A stretch of DNA of 64,000 nucleotides from Sporolactobacillus terrae DSM 11697 (GTDB lineage Bacteria; Bacillota; Bacilli; Bacillales; Sporolactobacillaceae): NCBI RefSeq assembly GCF_000648615.1, contig NZ_JFZC01000099.1:1-64000 (forward strand). The letters run 5' to 3'. Position 1 is the first letter of the stretch; every line of letters starts with the position of its first letter. The position numbers and the translations under genes are program-made. Of this stretch, positions 9,322-22,410 are shown in pieces. Below the pieces are notes generated by a model. The model made no database searches, was not told the DNA's origin, and saw only the letters and a list, made by a program, of their open reading frames with translations.

Positions 9322-9891
9322 GTGGCAGAGCATCTAATCAGCCAGGGATTGGCGCTTTCTGTTATGGCGATTGCACTGGGTATGGATGCATTTTCAGTAT
9401 GTGTTGGCATGGGCATGACCGTTTTTCGGCTGCGCCGCGCTGCATGGACCGGTATGTGGATCGGTCTTTTTCACATGCTTATGCCGCTCATTGGCATGAT
9501 CCTTGGCCAGCTGCTTTCCACCCGCTTTGGTGAAATTGCAGAAATGGCTGGAGGTCTGTTGTTGCTCTTGATCGGTTTTCAAATGATTTTGTCGCTCATG
9601 CGTACAAAGGATAGCCGCAATGAATTCGTCTATGTATCCGATGCAAGCATGCTTTTGTTTGCCTTCAGTGTCAGCATTGACAGTTTTTCTGTGGGACTGA
9701 GCATGGGCCTGTTTGGGGCGGAGATGCTGGCTGCCATCCTTTTGTTTGGCTGTGCCAGTATGATTATGGCATGGAGCGGTTTCTACATTGGGCGAAAGAC
9801 GGGTCGCTATTTTGGAAAATATGGGGAAGCACTTGGCGGCATTATTTTATTTCTTTTTGGACTGAAAATTTTGCTCCATTTTATGCTATAG
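9322..9891 (+). CDS. mntP: Manganese efflux pump MntP
   Basis: Inner-membrane Mn2+ exporter. 189 residues from GTG 9322, with GAGAGGGGG at 9306-9314. The frame is open back to 9145, but the added residues are not hydrophobic or family-like. Six predicted membrane segments in two halves, each carrying the conserved acidic motif: ALGMDAFSVCVGMGM and SIDSFSVGLSMGLFG. I looked for a yybP-ykoY manganese riboswitch in 9185-9321 and saw none. ywlE and rpiB, which follow in B. subtilis, are absent; ywlG follows directly. Confidence 0.9.
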   Translation: MAEHLISQGLALSVMAIALGMDAFSVCVGMGMTVFRLRRAAWTGMWIGLFHMLMPLIGMILGQLLSTRFGEIAEMAGGLLLLLIGFQMILSLMRTKDSRNEFVYVSDASMLLFAFSVSIDSFSVGLSMGLFGAEMLAAILLFGCASMIMAWSGFYIGRKTGRYFGKYGEALGGIILFLFGLKILLHFML

Positions 9892-9993
9892 ACTAACGTA
9901 TTCTCTTATATTTCTACACATTATTTCCCAGGGAATGATAAATGAGCAGAATGGTGTCACAATCTGTGCATGATTCGGATTTGAACAGCACAA

Positions 9994-10010
9994 CCTGCTA
10001 TAATAGCAGG
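9994..10010 (+). promoter_or_regulatory. Palindrome over the ywlG -10 region
   Basis: Perfect inverted repeat CCTGCTA-TAA-TAGCAGG (9994-10010) that contains TATAAT. It may be an operator or a leader hairpin; the regulator is unknown. Confidence 0.4.
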
Positions 10011-10050
10011 TATAAAAGGCATATTATTTTGCTCAAGGAAGGCTAATGCG

Positions 10051-10623
10051 ATGGAGACACTTAATCAACAAATCGTGCAATCGATGGATAAAGCGCTACA
10101 GGATTTGAATCAGGTCATGACGTTCAATGCACGGACCCTTCTGGTAATCGGCTGCAGTACAAGCGAAGTGCTGGGAAAGCAGATCGGCACATCGGGTTCT
10201 GAAAATGCTGCTGCCTCAATTTACGCGGCGCTAAAAAGCTGCCATCAGCAAACCGGTGTCCATTTTGCATTTCAATGCTGCGAGCATTTGAATCGCGCGC
10301 TTGTCATTGAGCGCGCCGTTGCCGAGAAGCGCAATTATGATGAGGTAACGGTACGTCCGATTCGTCATGCGGGCGGTTCAATGGCGACATACGCCTACGA
10401 TCACCTGCCTGACCCGATCGTTGTCGAATTCATTCATGCGGATGGCGGACTGGATATCGGCGATACACTGATCGGGATGCACTTGAAACATGTGGCTATT
10501 CCGGTACGCGGCACCATTCGTTCAATTGGTCAGGCACATCTGGTTATGGCACGTACGCGGCCGAAATTAATTGGCGGTGAAAGAGCGATCTATTCGATTC
10601 GCGAAAAAGTGGAACAGGATTAA
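10051..10623 (+). CDS. ywlG: YwlG family protein (TIGR01440/DUF436), function unknown
   Basis: 190 residues, soluble, conserved in Bacillales next to glyA. Recognised by LLVIGCSTSEVLGKQIG, HFAFQCCEHLNRALVIER and ADGGLDIGDTLIGMHLKHVAIPVR. Conserved Cys and His residues suggest a metal or substrate site, but no activity is established that I know of. Shine-Dalgarno AAGGAAGG ten bases before the ATG. A palindrome lies over its likely promoter and a terminator follows. Confidence 0.9.
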   Translation: METLNQQIVQSMDKALQDLNQVMTFNARTLLVIGCSTSEVLGKQIGTSGSENAAASIYAALKSCHQQTGVHFAFQCCEHLNRALVIERAVAEKRNYDEVTVRPIRHAGGSMATYAYDHLPDPIVVEFIHADGGLDIGDTLIGMHLKHVAIPVRGTIRSIGQAHLVMARTRPKLIGGERAIYSIREKVEQD

Positions 10624-10630
10624 GACAAGG

Positions 10631-10667
10631 AAACTGCTTCTCCAGATCAACCGGAAGAGCAGTTTTT
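10631..10667 (+). terminator. Intrinsic terminator of ywlG
   Basis: AAACTGCTTC...GAAGAGCAGTTTTTT: about 10-bp imperfect stem, then T6 (10662-10667). The bases after it (GCTGATAAATGCTGTGA) faintly resemble the left module of the repeat family. Confidence 0.75.
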
Positions 10668-10993
10668 TGCTGATAAATGCTGTGAACGTAAAAGAGAGAG
10701 CGGTACGTGCAAGCGATAGGACAGCTTGTTTCCAATCAAGGGGGCGGTCGCTCGTTTAGAAAATCATGTTATTTTTTACGGGACTGAGAGTGGGTTTCCG
10801 GTGTCAGTGTTTTGCCGGATGTATGAGTTTTACCGCTTTAGCGAACAGATCGAAATTAGCCATGAGAACGTGATGTGCGGACCGGAAATTCAGTTGTGCT
10901 TAATCTTTGATTTGTCAGTTTTAATTCGCTTTTTTTTGATAAAATGTGATAAACTTTATTTGAATCAGACTTGAGAGGAGCTGCACGTATTTC
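10668..10993 (+). other. Intergenic leader upstream of glyA
   Basis: No gene recognised; an 82-codon open frame inside has no ribosome site or protein-like composition. AT-rich stretch at 10915-10965 with TTGATA/GATAAA-like elements is the likely promoter region. I found no convincing riboswitch or PurR box. Confidence 0.4.
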
Positions 10994-12250
10994 ATGAAGG
11001 GGATTAAAGCGAACGATCCTGAACTGTTTCAAGCGATTGAGAAAGAATTAGGAAGGCAAAGAAATAAAATTGAATTAATTGCGTCGGAAAACTTTGTCAG
11101 TACGACGGTACTTGAAGCGGCGGGCTCGGTTCTTACGAACAAATATGCGGAAGGTTACCCGGGCCATCGTTATTACGGCGGCTGCGAATATGTGGATATC
11201 GTAGAGGACTTAGCCAGAGACCGGGCACTTAAGCTGTTTGGCGGCGAACATGTGAATGTTCAACCGCACTCGGGTGCTCAGGCCAATATGGCTGTATACG
11301 AAACGATTTTGAAACCCGGCGATACAGTTCTTGGAATGAAACTTGCCCATGGCGGGCACCTGACACACGGAAGTCCGGTTAACTTTAGCGGACAGCTCTA
11401 CAACTTTGTGGATTACGGTGTAACAAAAGAAACACAAACGATTGATTACGATGAAGTGGACAAGCAGGCACAACACTACAAGCCGAAATTGATCGTTGCC
11501 GGAGCGAGTGCTTATCCTCGTGTCATTGATTTTAAACGATTCCGCGAGATCGCCGACCGTGTCGGTGCTTACCTGATGGTCGACATGGCGCATATCGCCG
11601 GATTGGTTGCGGCAGGCCTTCATCCAAGCCCGATTCCTTATGCGGACTTTGTGACGACAACGACGCACAAGACTCTGCGCGGTCCGCGTGGCGGTATGAT
11701 TTTCTGCAAGAAAGAATTTGCAAAGAAATTGGATAAAGCGATTTTTCCAGGCATCCAGGGTGGTCCCTTAATGCACATCATTGCAGCGAAGGCCGTTGCA
11801 CTCGGTGAAGCACTGAAGCCCGACTTCAAAGCCTACGCAGCTCAGATTATCGCTAATGCTAAGGCATTTGCCGAAACACTGCAGCAGCAGGGGATTGATC
11901 TTGTTTCGGGCGGTACCGACAACCATTTAGTACTCGTCGACGTGCGCAACCTTGGGATTACAGGCAAGAAGGCGGAAGCCGTGCTGGACAGCATCGGGAT
12001 TACAACGAATAAAAATGCAATTCCTTTTGATCCGGAGAAGCCGTTTGTGACGAGTGGTGTACGTATGGGAACGCCAGCCGTGACAACGCGCGGATTTAAA
12101 GAGAATGATCTAAAAGAAGTTGCGTTGATCATCGCAATGGCACTGAAAGATCCGGATAATCAAGAAACATTAACAGCAGCAGCTGAGCGCGTGCGTGCAC
12201 TGACTGAGAAACACCCACTTTACGCCGAGGGTACGGGTGCATTCGCTTAA
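10994..12250 (+). CDS. glyA: Serine hydroxymethyltransferase
   Basis: PLP enzyme converting serine plus tetrahydrofolate to glycine plus 5,10-methylene-THF; main one-carbon source. 418 residues. [10 protein letters not shown] substrate motif near the N-terminus, [22 protein letters not shown], and PLP Lys226 in [22 protein letters not shown] (10972-10979) is the ribosome site, with a rather long 13-14-base spacing. Followed by a terminator and upp, as in B. subtilis. Confidence 0.97.
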   Translation: MKGIKANDPELFQAIEKELGRQRNKIELIASENFVSTTVLEAAGSVLTNKYAEGYPGHRYYGGCEYVDIVEDLARDRALKLFGGEHVNVQPHSGAQANMAVYETILKPGDTVLGMKLAHGGHLTHGSPVNFSGQLYNFVDYGVTKETQTIDYDEVDKQAQHYKPKLIVAGASAYPRVIDFKRFREIADRVGAYLMVDMAHIAGLVAAGLHPSPIPYADFVTTTTHKTLRGPRGGMIFCKKEFAKKLDKAIFPGIQGGPLMHIIAAKAVALGEALKPDFKAYAAQIIANAKAFAETLQQQGIDLVSGGTDNHLVLVDVRNLGITGKKAEAVLDSIGITTNKNAIPFDPEKPFVTSGVRMGTPAVTTRGFKENDLKEVALIIAMALKDPDNQETLTAAAERVRALTEKHPLYAEGTGAFA

Positions 12251-12271
12251 ATTGGAGCAAGCTTGTTTATG

Positions 12272-12294
12272 GGGAGATCTGATTCTCCCTTTTT
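12272..12294 (+). terminator. Intrinsic terminator of glyA
   Basis: GGGAGA (12272-12277), short loop, TCTCCC, then five T. Confidence 0.75.
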
Positions 12295-12345
12295 GTATGA
12301 CCAAAAATACACATGCTGACGATCGTTTAAAATGGAGGCTTATAA

Positions 12346-12975
12346 ATGGGTAAGTTAGTCGTATTGAATCATCCGTTGATTCAACATAAATTGACAATGA
12401 TTCGTGATTACAGGACGGGAACAAAGGCATTTCGCGAACTGGTTGATGAAGTTGCAACACTGATGGCCTTTGAAATTACACGTGATCTTGCTTTAAAGGA
12501 AGTTGAAGTGGAAACGCCGGTCGCAAAGGCGAAGGCCTATGAAATCGCCGGCAAAAAAATGGGGATTATTCCAATCCTTCGTGCAGGGCTCGGTATGGTT
12601 AACGGTGTTCTGCAACTGATTCCGGCTGCGAAAGTCGGGCACGTTGGTTTGTACCGTGATCCAAAGACGTTGAAGCCGGTTGAATATTATGTGAAGCTTC
12701 CTGCCGATATCTCTGAGCGTGATTTAATTGTTGTTGATCCAATGCTCGCTACCGGGGGATCAGCCGCAGCTGCGATCACTTCATTGAAACAGCGAGGCGG
12801 CGTGAACATTAAATTGATGTGCCTGATTGCTGCTCCGGAAGGGGTTAAAGCGGTGCAAAATGAGCATCCGGATGTCGATATTTATCTTGCGGCACTCGAT
12901 GAAAAATTAAATGAACACGGGTACATCGTTCCGGGACTCGGCGATGCCGGCGATCGTCTGTTCGGCACAAAATAA
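12346..12975 (+). CDS. upp: Uracil phosphoribosyltransferase
   Basis: Pyrimidine salvage: uracil + PRPP to UMP. 209 residues, usual length. [20 protein letters not shown] start, [10 protein letters not shown] and the PRPP loop [16 protein letters not shown] are intact, as is the C-terminal [17 protein letters not shown]. Shine-Dalgarno TGGAGG ten bases upstream. mnaA, which separates upp from atp in B. subtilis, is absent. Confidence 0.96.
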   Translation: MGKLVVLNHPLIQHKLTMIRDYRTGTKAFRELVDEVATLMAFEITRDLALKEVEVETPVAKAKAYEIAGKKMGIIPILRAGLGMVNGVLQLIPAAKVGHVGLYRDPKTLKPVEYYVKLPADISERDLIVVDPMLATGGSAAAAITSLKQRGGVNIKLMCLIAAPEGVKAVQNEHPDVDIYLAALDEKLNEHGYIVPGLGDAGDRLFGTK

Positions 12976-13193
12976 AGAAACGGATTTTCTCTCCGAAAAG
13001 CTCAGAAATAAAGTTTCGGAAGCCCCTATATGATGTGAGAATAATTTTCATTGTTGGTGATTTGTCACAATTGAGGTATGCTGCCGTTCGCAAAAATGAT
13101 TAAAATTCTAGTTATAAGGAAATGCTCATATGGTGAGTGTTTATTTTTAGATTTTTCAGTCAATGAATAAAATCACCTTTTCTTGCTTAAATA

Positions 13194-13222
13194 TTGCATA
13201 AAGATAGCGCTTTCGTTAAAAT
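13194..13222 (+). promoter_or_regulatory. Sigma-A promoter of the atp operon
   Basis: TTGCAT (13194-13199), 17-base spacer, TAAAAT (13217-13222). It lies in a 451-base gap (12976-13426) that otherwise holds only AT-rich leader, a TCCGAAA/TTTCGGA hairpin at about 13000-13020 without a T-tract, and about 200 bases of untranslated leader. Confidence 0.6.
13202..13215 (-). promoter_or_regulatory. cre-like site inside the atp promoter spacer
   Basis: Read on the minus strand, CGAAAGCGCTATCT matches 12 of 14 positions of the CcpA consensus TGWAANCGNTNWCA. It fills the -35/-10 spacer, where binding would block polymerase. Confidence 0.4.
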
Positions 13223-13426
13223 ATAAAAGAAGTGTCCATTCTGTGAACGCCCACCATAAATACGAGTAGTAAAACGATTTCTTTTTATTTAGGGAACGCT
13301 AATTTGTGAACAATTGATGACTGACTCCAGTTCTTCGTCATTGGGTTCGAATGACTAATTGTTAGGCATATCATAATCAGAAATAACCGATCAGCACTTC
13401 TAAGTTATTTCAGAGGAGGGCTTTTT

Positions 13427-13648
13427 ATGGAGCCGAAGAAAAAACCTAACAATTTGCAGATCGCTGCAGCAGTCAGTGCTATGGGCTTTGAAATTTTTTC
13501 ATTCATTATCATTGGCGCACTTGGCGGGAACTATCTCGATGAAAAATTTGGAACAGGGCATTTGTGGCTGCCGATTTGTGCAGTCGCCGGCTTTTTTGCG
13601 GGAATGATCAGCTGTTTCTATACGTTGAAATCCTTAACAAAGGAATGA
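13427..13648 (+). CDS. atpZ: AtpZ/AtpI family protein
   Basis: 73-residue membrane protein with two hydrophobic segments (MGFEIFSFIIIGALGGNYL and WLPICAVAGFFAGMISCFYTL), typical of the small PF09527-type gene at the head of Bacillus ATP synthase operons. Proposed roles in the family are Mg2+/Ca2+ handling and assembly of the c-ring with AtpI. The AGAGGAGGG ribosome site is strong. Six bases separate it from atpI. Confidence 0.8.
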   Translation: MEPKKKPNNLQIAAAVSAMGFEIFSFIIIGALGGNYLDEKFGTGHLWLPICAVAGFFAGMISCFYTLKSLTKE

Positions 13649-13654
13649 TTCGCA

Positions 13655-14107
13655 GTGAAATCAGTGATGGAATGGTTTTCGCATGTTCTGCTGATCATCA
13701 CGATTGTTTATATCTTTTTGTTTGGATTAATCTGGTTTTACGAACCGGTGAGAGCGCTGGCCAGCGGCTTTCTCCTCGGCGGATTAATCAGTTTATATAA
13801 TGTTTTTCACTTAGCATTTCGCTTAAAGATAGCCGGACTTCGAGCTCAATCAGGTGCCCGCAAATTAGCGGGATTACATATGACTGTTCGTATACTCATG
13901 ATTGTTTTCGGTGTACTGATCGTCTATCGTTTCTCGACCCGTATTGACTATCGATCTTTTGTGCTGTCACTTTTGTTTGGCTATCTCATGCTTGTGACGG
14001 TGATGAGCTATTATTATTTGAGAGGCAAAGGCTCGACATCTTCGGAGGAAGGGGGGGAGATTTATGGATCTGACTCCGAAAGTGAAATTTCTCGGAATGA
14101 CCTTTGA
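13655..14107 (+). CDS. atpI: ATP synthase subunit I
   Basis: 150-residue membrane protein with four hydrophobic segments (VLLIITIVYIFLFGLIW; ASGFLLGGLISLYNVF; MTVRILMIVFGVLIVY; FVLSLLFGYLMLVTVM), matching AtpI, a c-ring assembly chaperone. GTG 13655 follows AAAGGAATG; ATG 13667 is an alternative. The C-terminus is hydrophilic (KGSTSSEEGGEIYGSDSESE) and runs 44 bases into atpB in another frame, covering the atpB ribosome site; a long overlap for this operon. Confidence 0.8.
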   Translation: MKSVMEWFSHVLLIITIVYIFLFGLIWFYEPVRALASGFLLGGLISLYNVFHLAFRLKIAGLRAQSGARKLAGLHMTVRILMIVFGVLIVYRFSTRIDYRSFVLSLLFGYLMLVTVMSYYYLRGKGSTSSEEGGEIYGSDSESEISRNDL

Positions 14108-14804
14108 TGTCACGTTGATGATTGGGTCAGTTGTTTCCGCGTTAATCGTCATGCTGATTGTGTTCTTACTATCCCGCCGTTTGTCCGTGCGGCCCAGCGG
14201 ACGACAAAATGTCATGGAATACATTATTGACTTTATCAGCGGGATAACCGGGATGATGCTTGAGAAGAAAGAGTCGGCACGCTATTTAAGTTTTGCACTG
14301 TCTACTTTTCTTTTCATCCTTGTGGCAAACATGCTGGGTGTCATTGTGATGATCACGGCACAGGCACATGGCCCAATTCCGTCGCTTGGCATCACGGCAG
14401 CTGATTTAAAAATGACGGATACAGTCAGCTGGTTCAAATCGCCAACGTCGGACATCAATGTTACCGTGGCGATGGCCGGCGCAATCTTTCTTTACTCACA
14501 TTTTGCCGGCATTGCCAAAAGTCCGCTTGGCTATTTGCAGCACTATGTCAAACCGTACTGGTGGATGCTTCCGATCCATATTATCGATGAAGTATCGAAA
14601 CCGGCAACACATGCTTTGCGGCTTTGGGCAAATATCTTCGCCGGCGAAGTTCTAATCCTTATTCTTCGTGAAGGAATGTTTTATTTAACCGGTGTACCGC
14701 TGTTTGCCTGGATGGGATTTTCACTGTTCGTCGGATGTATTCAGGCGTACATTTTCACCGTACTGGCAATGGTGTACATCGCTCAAAAGGTGGGAGAGGT
14801 ATAA
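14064..14804 (+). CDS. atpB: ATP synthase Fo subunit a
   Basis: Stator channel subunit for protons. 246 residues, about six membrane segments. The essential Arg is residue 186 in HALRLWANIFAGE, next to the Pro/Ala-rich SKPATHAL helix. The ATG follows GGGGGGGAGA (14051-14060) and lies inside the 3' end of atpI. Length is normal for Bacillus a subunits. Confidence 0.95.
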   Translation: MDLTPKVKFLGMTFDVTLMIGSVVSALIVMLIVFLLSRRLSVRPSGRQNVMEYIIDFISGITGMMLEKKESARYLSFALSTFLFILVANMLGVIVMITAQAHGPIPSLGITAADLKMTDTVSWFKSPTSDINVTVAMAGAIFLYSHFAGIAKSPLGYLQHYVKPYWWMLPIHIIDEVSKPATHALRLWANIFAGEVLILILREGMFYLTGVPLFAWMGFSLFVGCIQAYIFTVLAMVYIAQKVGEV

Positions 14805-14859
14805 TGCCTTGTGCAAACAGGCCCTCAAACCTGCCGCTGTTGGTTAAAAACATAGATAA

Positions 14860-15105
<246 letters not shown>

Positions 15106-15171
15106 GCTTGCCCCTTTTCTTCGTAAGAAATTGGTGAGGAAATCTGTAGATTGAAAGGAGTGGCAAGAGCT

Positions 15172-15656
15172 GTGCTGTCATTTTCTATTGGAAATATCCT
15201 TTTCCAGCTGATCGTTTTCATTCTGTTGATGATTTTTGTAGCGTATGTCGGTGTACGACCGGTCGTTGCAATCATGGAAAAGCGAAAAAAATACATTAAC
15301 AGTCAGATTGACGGAGCAGAAAAAAACCGTCAAGATGCTGAAGCTTACTTAACAGAACAGAAGTCGGAAGTAGAGCGTATCCGTAACGAAGCGCATGGTA
15401 TTCTTGAACAGGCGAAAACTCAGGCCAATGCCGAAGCCAAGGCTGTTCTAGAATCAGCGAAAAAGCGTGCCGATCTAATGGTTAAAGATGCTCAAGAAGA
15501 AATCAGCCTTGAGAGAGAAAAGGCAATTTCCGCCATTCGTGACGAAGTCGCCGACCTTTCGGTTCTGCTTGCATCGAAAGTACTTGAGAAGGAAATCAAT
15601 CCGAATAATTATTCAAAAGAGATTGACCAGTTAATAAAGCAAGTGGGGAATCAGCG

Positions 15657-15660
<4 letters not shown>
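15172..15660 (+). CDS. atpF: ATP synthase Fo subunit b
   Basis: Peripheral stalk subunit: one N-terminal membrane helix (IGNILFQLIVFILLMIFVAYVG) followed by a long charged coiled coil rich in Glu, Lys, Ala and Arg. 162 residues from GTG 15172, eight bases after AAAGGAGTGG (15154-15163); TTG 15151 lies before that site and is unlikely. ATGA overlap with atpH. Confidence 0.93.
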
Positions 15661-17724
<2,064 letters not shown>

Positions 17725-17836
17725 GCCGAGGAATAAGGATAGGTCGAAAGAACGCACATTCTTCTGAAGATCGGTCTGTCCTGATGGAAAATGTGCTGCA
17801 TCCCATCGGGCGGGCTTTCAAGGGTGGTGAACGAAC

Positions 17837-18706
17837 ATGCCTTCAATGCGTGACATAAAGGAAAAAATCGCATCGACAAAACAGATGCGTAAAATTACCA
17901 AAGCAATGCAGATGGTTGCGGCGGCAAAATTGAATCGTGCCCAATCGGCCGCTGAGGATTATGCCGCTTACGCTGATAAACTGCACGAAGTTGTGGCAAG
18001 TATCGCGAGCACCATGTCAAAAGGAGCAAGCAGCAAACATCCTATGCTTGCTGCCCGGCCGGTAAAAAAGACGGCTTATCTGGTCATTACTGAGAGTCGC
18101 GGTCTTGCCGGCGCTTATGACAGTACTGTATTGAAATACGTACAGAACTTGATTCGCGAAAAGCATCAATCAAAAGATGAGTACACAATCATCGTTACAG
18201 GAAAAGTCGGTCTGAACTTCTTTACGAAGCGCGGATATCCCGTGGCATTCAGCAAAGCCGATGTTCCGGATGATCTTACTTTTGATAATATACTGGCATT
18301 TGCCAAACAAGCGGTTTCCTTGTTCAATAAGAAGGAAATTGACGAGCTCCACTTGGTCTACAACCATTTTGTCAATGCCATTTCTCAAACACTGGTAGAT
18401 AAACAGCTGCTTCCATTGACAAATCTTGAGCATGCGCCGGCACAAAAAGTGTCGTATGTCTACGAGCCTGATGAAGATGAAGTGCTGACAGACCTCCTGC
18501 CGCTTTACGCTCAAGGGCAGATCTACGGCGCACTGCTTGACGCAAAAGCTGCCGAGCAAGCAGCGCGAATGACTGCGATGCGAAGCGCATCGGATAATGC
18601 AAGTGATATCATTGATCGCTTGTCTCTGTCTTATAACCGTGCACGTCAGGCTGCCATTACTCAGGAAATCACAGAGATTGTTGGCGGCGCTGCCGCACTT
18701 GAATAA
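17837..18706 (+). CDS. atpG: ATP synthase F1 subunit gamma
   Basis: Central rotor shaft. 289 residues with the conserved N-terminal helix MRDIKEKIASTKQMRKITKAM and C-terminal helix (MRSASDNASDIIDRLSLSYNRARQAAITQE) that form the coiled coil. A 112-base gap after atpA has no obvious promoter. Ribosome site AAGGGTGG. Confidence 0.96.
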   Translation: MPSMRDIKEKIASTKQMRKITKAMQMVAAAKLNRAQSAAEDYAAYADKLHEVVASIASTMSKGASSKHPMLAARPVKKTAYLVITESRGLAGAYDSTVLKYVQNLIREKHQSKDEYTIIVTGKVGLNFFTKRGYPVAFSKADVPDDLTFDNILAFAKQAVSLFNKKEIDELHLVYNHFVNAISQTLVDKQLLPLTNLEHAPAQKVSYVYEPDEDEVLTDLLPLYAQGQIYGALLDAKAAEQAARMTAMRSASDNASDIIDRLSLSYNRARQAAITQEITEIVGGAAALE

Positions 18707-18722
18707 TTCTTTGCACGACTAG

Positions 18723-20150
<1,428 letters not shown>

Positions 20151-20153
20151 TGA

Positions 20154-20621
<468 letters not shown>

Positions 20622-20646
20622 ATCAAGCAATCAAACAGTGCTTATG

Positions 20647-20683
20647 AAAAAGACTTTCCCAATTGACTGGGAGAGTCTTTTTT
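20647..20683 (+). terminator. Terminator of the atp operon
   Basis: AAAAAGACTTTCCCA pairs with TGGGAGAGTCTTTTTT around a six-base loop. Repeat copy C begins at its T-tract. Confidence 0.88.
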
Positions 20684-20917
20684 GCAAGTCAATAAATATG
20701 TGATTTTACCCCGTCTTTCAAGCCAATAGACCCGTATCTTGGCTATGAAACGAAGCGGAGGTGCTCTGGCGCCAGCGGGATCACGCTTTGTTGATGCGTG
20801 CCAGCAAGGCCCTGCAGATTCCTACCTGCCTGAGGAGGCTCGTGGTGCGCCTGCGGCAAGCGAGTAACTGAAGTGTCATTCAAGCCCAAGATCAATCAAT
20901 GAAAGCCACCGCGTCCT
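20678..20917 (+). repeat. Terminator-associated mosaic repeat, copy C
   Basis: Left module from the T-tract (GCAAGTCAATAAATATGTGA, CCCCGTCTTTCAAGCCAATA). Then the GC-rich middle with GCGGAGGTGCTCTGGCGCC, GCGGGATCACG, GTGCCAGCAAGGCCCTGCAG, CTGAGGAGGCTCGTGGTGCG and CGGCAAGCGAGTAAC. It ends with a degenerate right module GAAAGCCACCGCGTCC. More diverged than copies D-F. Confidence 0.8.
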
Positions 20918-21033
20918 ATAACTTTCTGAAATTTATTTTGACTTAAATGGCGCTGTCATTGATCGGAAAATACTGAAAAAACTTTTAATGAAAAAAAAGT
21001 AGTCAATTATAAAAAACGGCGGTAAAATAAACT

Positions 21034-21061
21034 TTGACAGAACAGATTATTGTTATATTAA
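21034..21061 (+). promoter_or_regulatory. Sigma-A promoter of ywzB-ywmB
   Basis: TTGACA (21034-21039), 16-base spacer, TATTAA (21056-21061). The rest of 20918-21189 is AT-rich with nothing else recognisable. Confidence 0.55.
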
Positions 21062-21189
21062 AAACATGTTACAAAATCATTACAAATAAGGGGATGGATG
21101 CACAATCTGTTATTCCTAAACGAAAATTATAAATTGCGTAGGGATAAGAGAACCGGTGTTACATATAAGACTACAGGCGGTGGCTTCGA

Positions 21190-21426
21190 TTGATTGAGAA
21201 TTCCGGCCTTTTGGCTTTGATCAGTATTGTTGCTCAATTGCTTTTTTTTGCACTGACATGGTGGGCACTTCAATCTGTAAAATTTGAGGCGGTTTTTCGT
21301 CATGCAAAGAGCTTACAAGCGAGAATTTTATATGTGCTTTTGGCAATTGCCATTAGCTACCCGGTAACGAAATTTTTTCTTGATTATGTGAACTGGTCCT
21401 TAATTTTACCGCAAATTTACGATTGA
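21190..21426 (+). CDS. ywzB: YwzB family membrane protein (DUF1146)
   Basis: 78-residue protein with two hydrophobic segments (LLALISIVAQLLFFALTWWAL and ILYVLLAIAISYPVTKFFLDY), matching YwzB/DUF1146, which sits downstream of atpC in Bacillus. TTG start at 21190 behind GGCGGTGG. Function unknown. Confidence 0.8.
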   Translation: MIENSGLLALISIVAQLLFFALTWWALQSVKFEAVFRHAKSLQARILYVLLAIAISYPVTKFFLDYVNWSLILPQIYD

Positions 21427-21535
21427 ATTTTCATTGGTTGATGGTGCAAATTCAGTCTGAATATGACGAAAAGTTCCACGTATGCTGCTCTTCGGCTTCA
21501 GGTAATACTGAAGACAAGGGAGAGGGGCGGATTTT

Positions 21536-22303
21536 ATGAAACGGAACATTTTGTTTGGCATTATTTTCTTATTACTGGTTTTATGGATCATGCAATTTCG
21601 CCAAGACCGAGTAGCTGCAGAAGCGAATCAATCGCGCTTTGAAGCGTTGAATCGGGTGTCGTTATTTGCACGTACGTTGAAAGCGCAGCATGCACAGATT
21701 ACGGGCTGGAACGTTTACGCGCGTGAGACTCAGAATGCTCATGCATCAAAGCTGCAAGTGCAGAAGGATGCAGCGACCATTCAAGCGAAATTGGATGATT
21801 ACAAGTGGCAGGTGATGCCTGCTCGGGACGGCGCGTTTGGCTGGGTTGGGATAAAGAAAGCGAAACTCGGGCACGCGCAGTGGCGTATTCGCTACATCGC
21901 TTATCCAAATGGGAACAGTTACCAGACCGTCATTCTTTACCAAGGAAATGGAAAATCATTTATACCGGCGCAATGGGGAGCCATAAGAGACGAAATGAGT
22001 GCGGAAATGGCGCGTGTTTTTAATGGTCAAGAGCACTTATACTCTTGTGTAAGCGCATCTCGCAATGATAAAATGAAACGTACCTTGCTTGAAGAAGGAA
22101 AACGGTATCTTAAGCTTTTTTCAGCTGTTCCTGTTGAGCAACTGCAAGAAAAAACCTTTGTATCGATATCAGCATATAATGGGGCATGGAACAATGCCAT
22201 TGACACTTCGAAAAAAAAGATGAACATTCAGGCAGCCTTGAGAAATGATGGAGACCGGACCATTATTGTCCTTGGCTCACCGATCATTACGGTGGAATAC
22301 TAA
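21536..22303 (+). CDS. ywmB: YwmB family protein (TATA-box-binding-like fold)
   Basis: 255 residues with an N-terminal signal anchor (ILFGIIFLLLVLWIM) and an exported domain. Identified chiefly by position between ywzB and murAA, length and domain plan; YwmB has a TBP-like fold and no established function. GGAGAGGGGCGG ribosome site. The two half domains are mostly charged, without catalytic motifs. Confidence 0.75.
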   Translation: MKRNILFGIIFLLLVLWIMQFRQDRVAAEANQSRFEALNRVSLFARTLKAQHAQITGWNVYARETQNAHASKLQVQKDAATIQAKLDDYKWQVMPARDGAFGWVGIKKAKLGHAQWRIRYIAYPNGNSYQTVILYQGNGKSFIPAQWGAIRDEMSAEMARVFNGQEHLYSCVSASRNDKMKRTLLEEGKRYLKLFSAVPVEQLQEKTFVSISAYNGAWNNAIDTSKKKMNIQAALRNDGDRTIIVLGSPIITVEY

Positions 22304-22410
22304 TCAGGAAAGATTTCCAGTGATCGTAATGATTCAATTCAACAATAGACGCGGCACGGAAGAATGTTCCGGATCGAGCGAAGAGATAATTGGACGCGGA
22401 GGGGAAAAGT

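Noticed and set aside
10726-10974. 82-codon ORF upstream of glyA
   Set aside because: No ribosome site and no family resemblance; overlaps the probable glyA promoter and leader.
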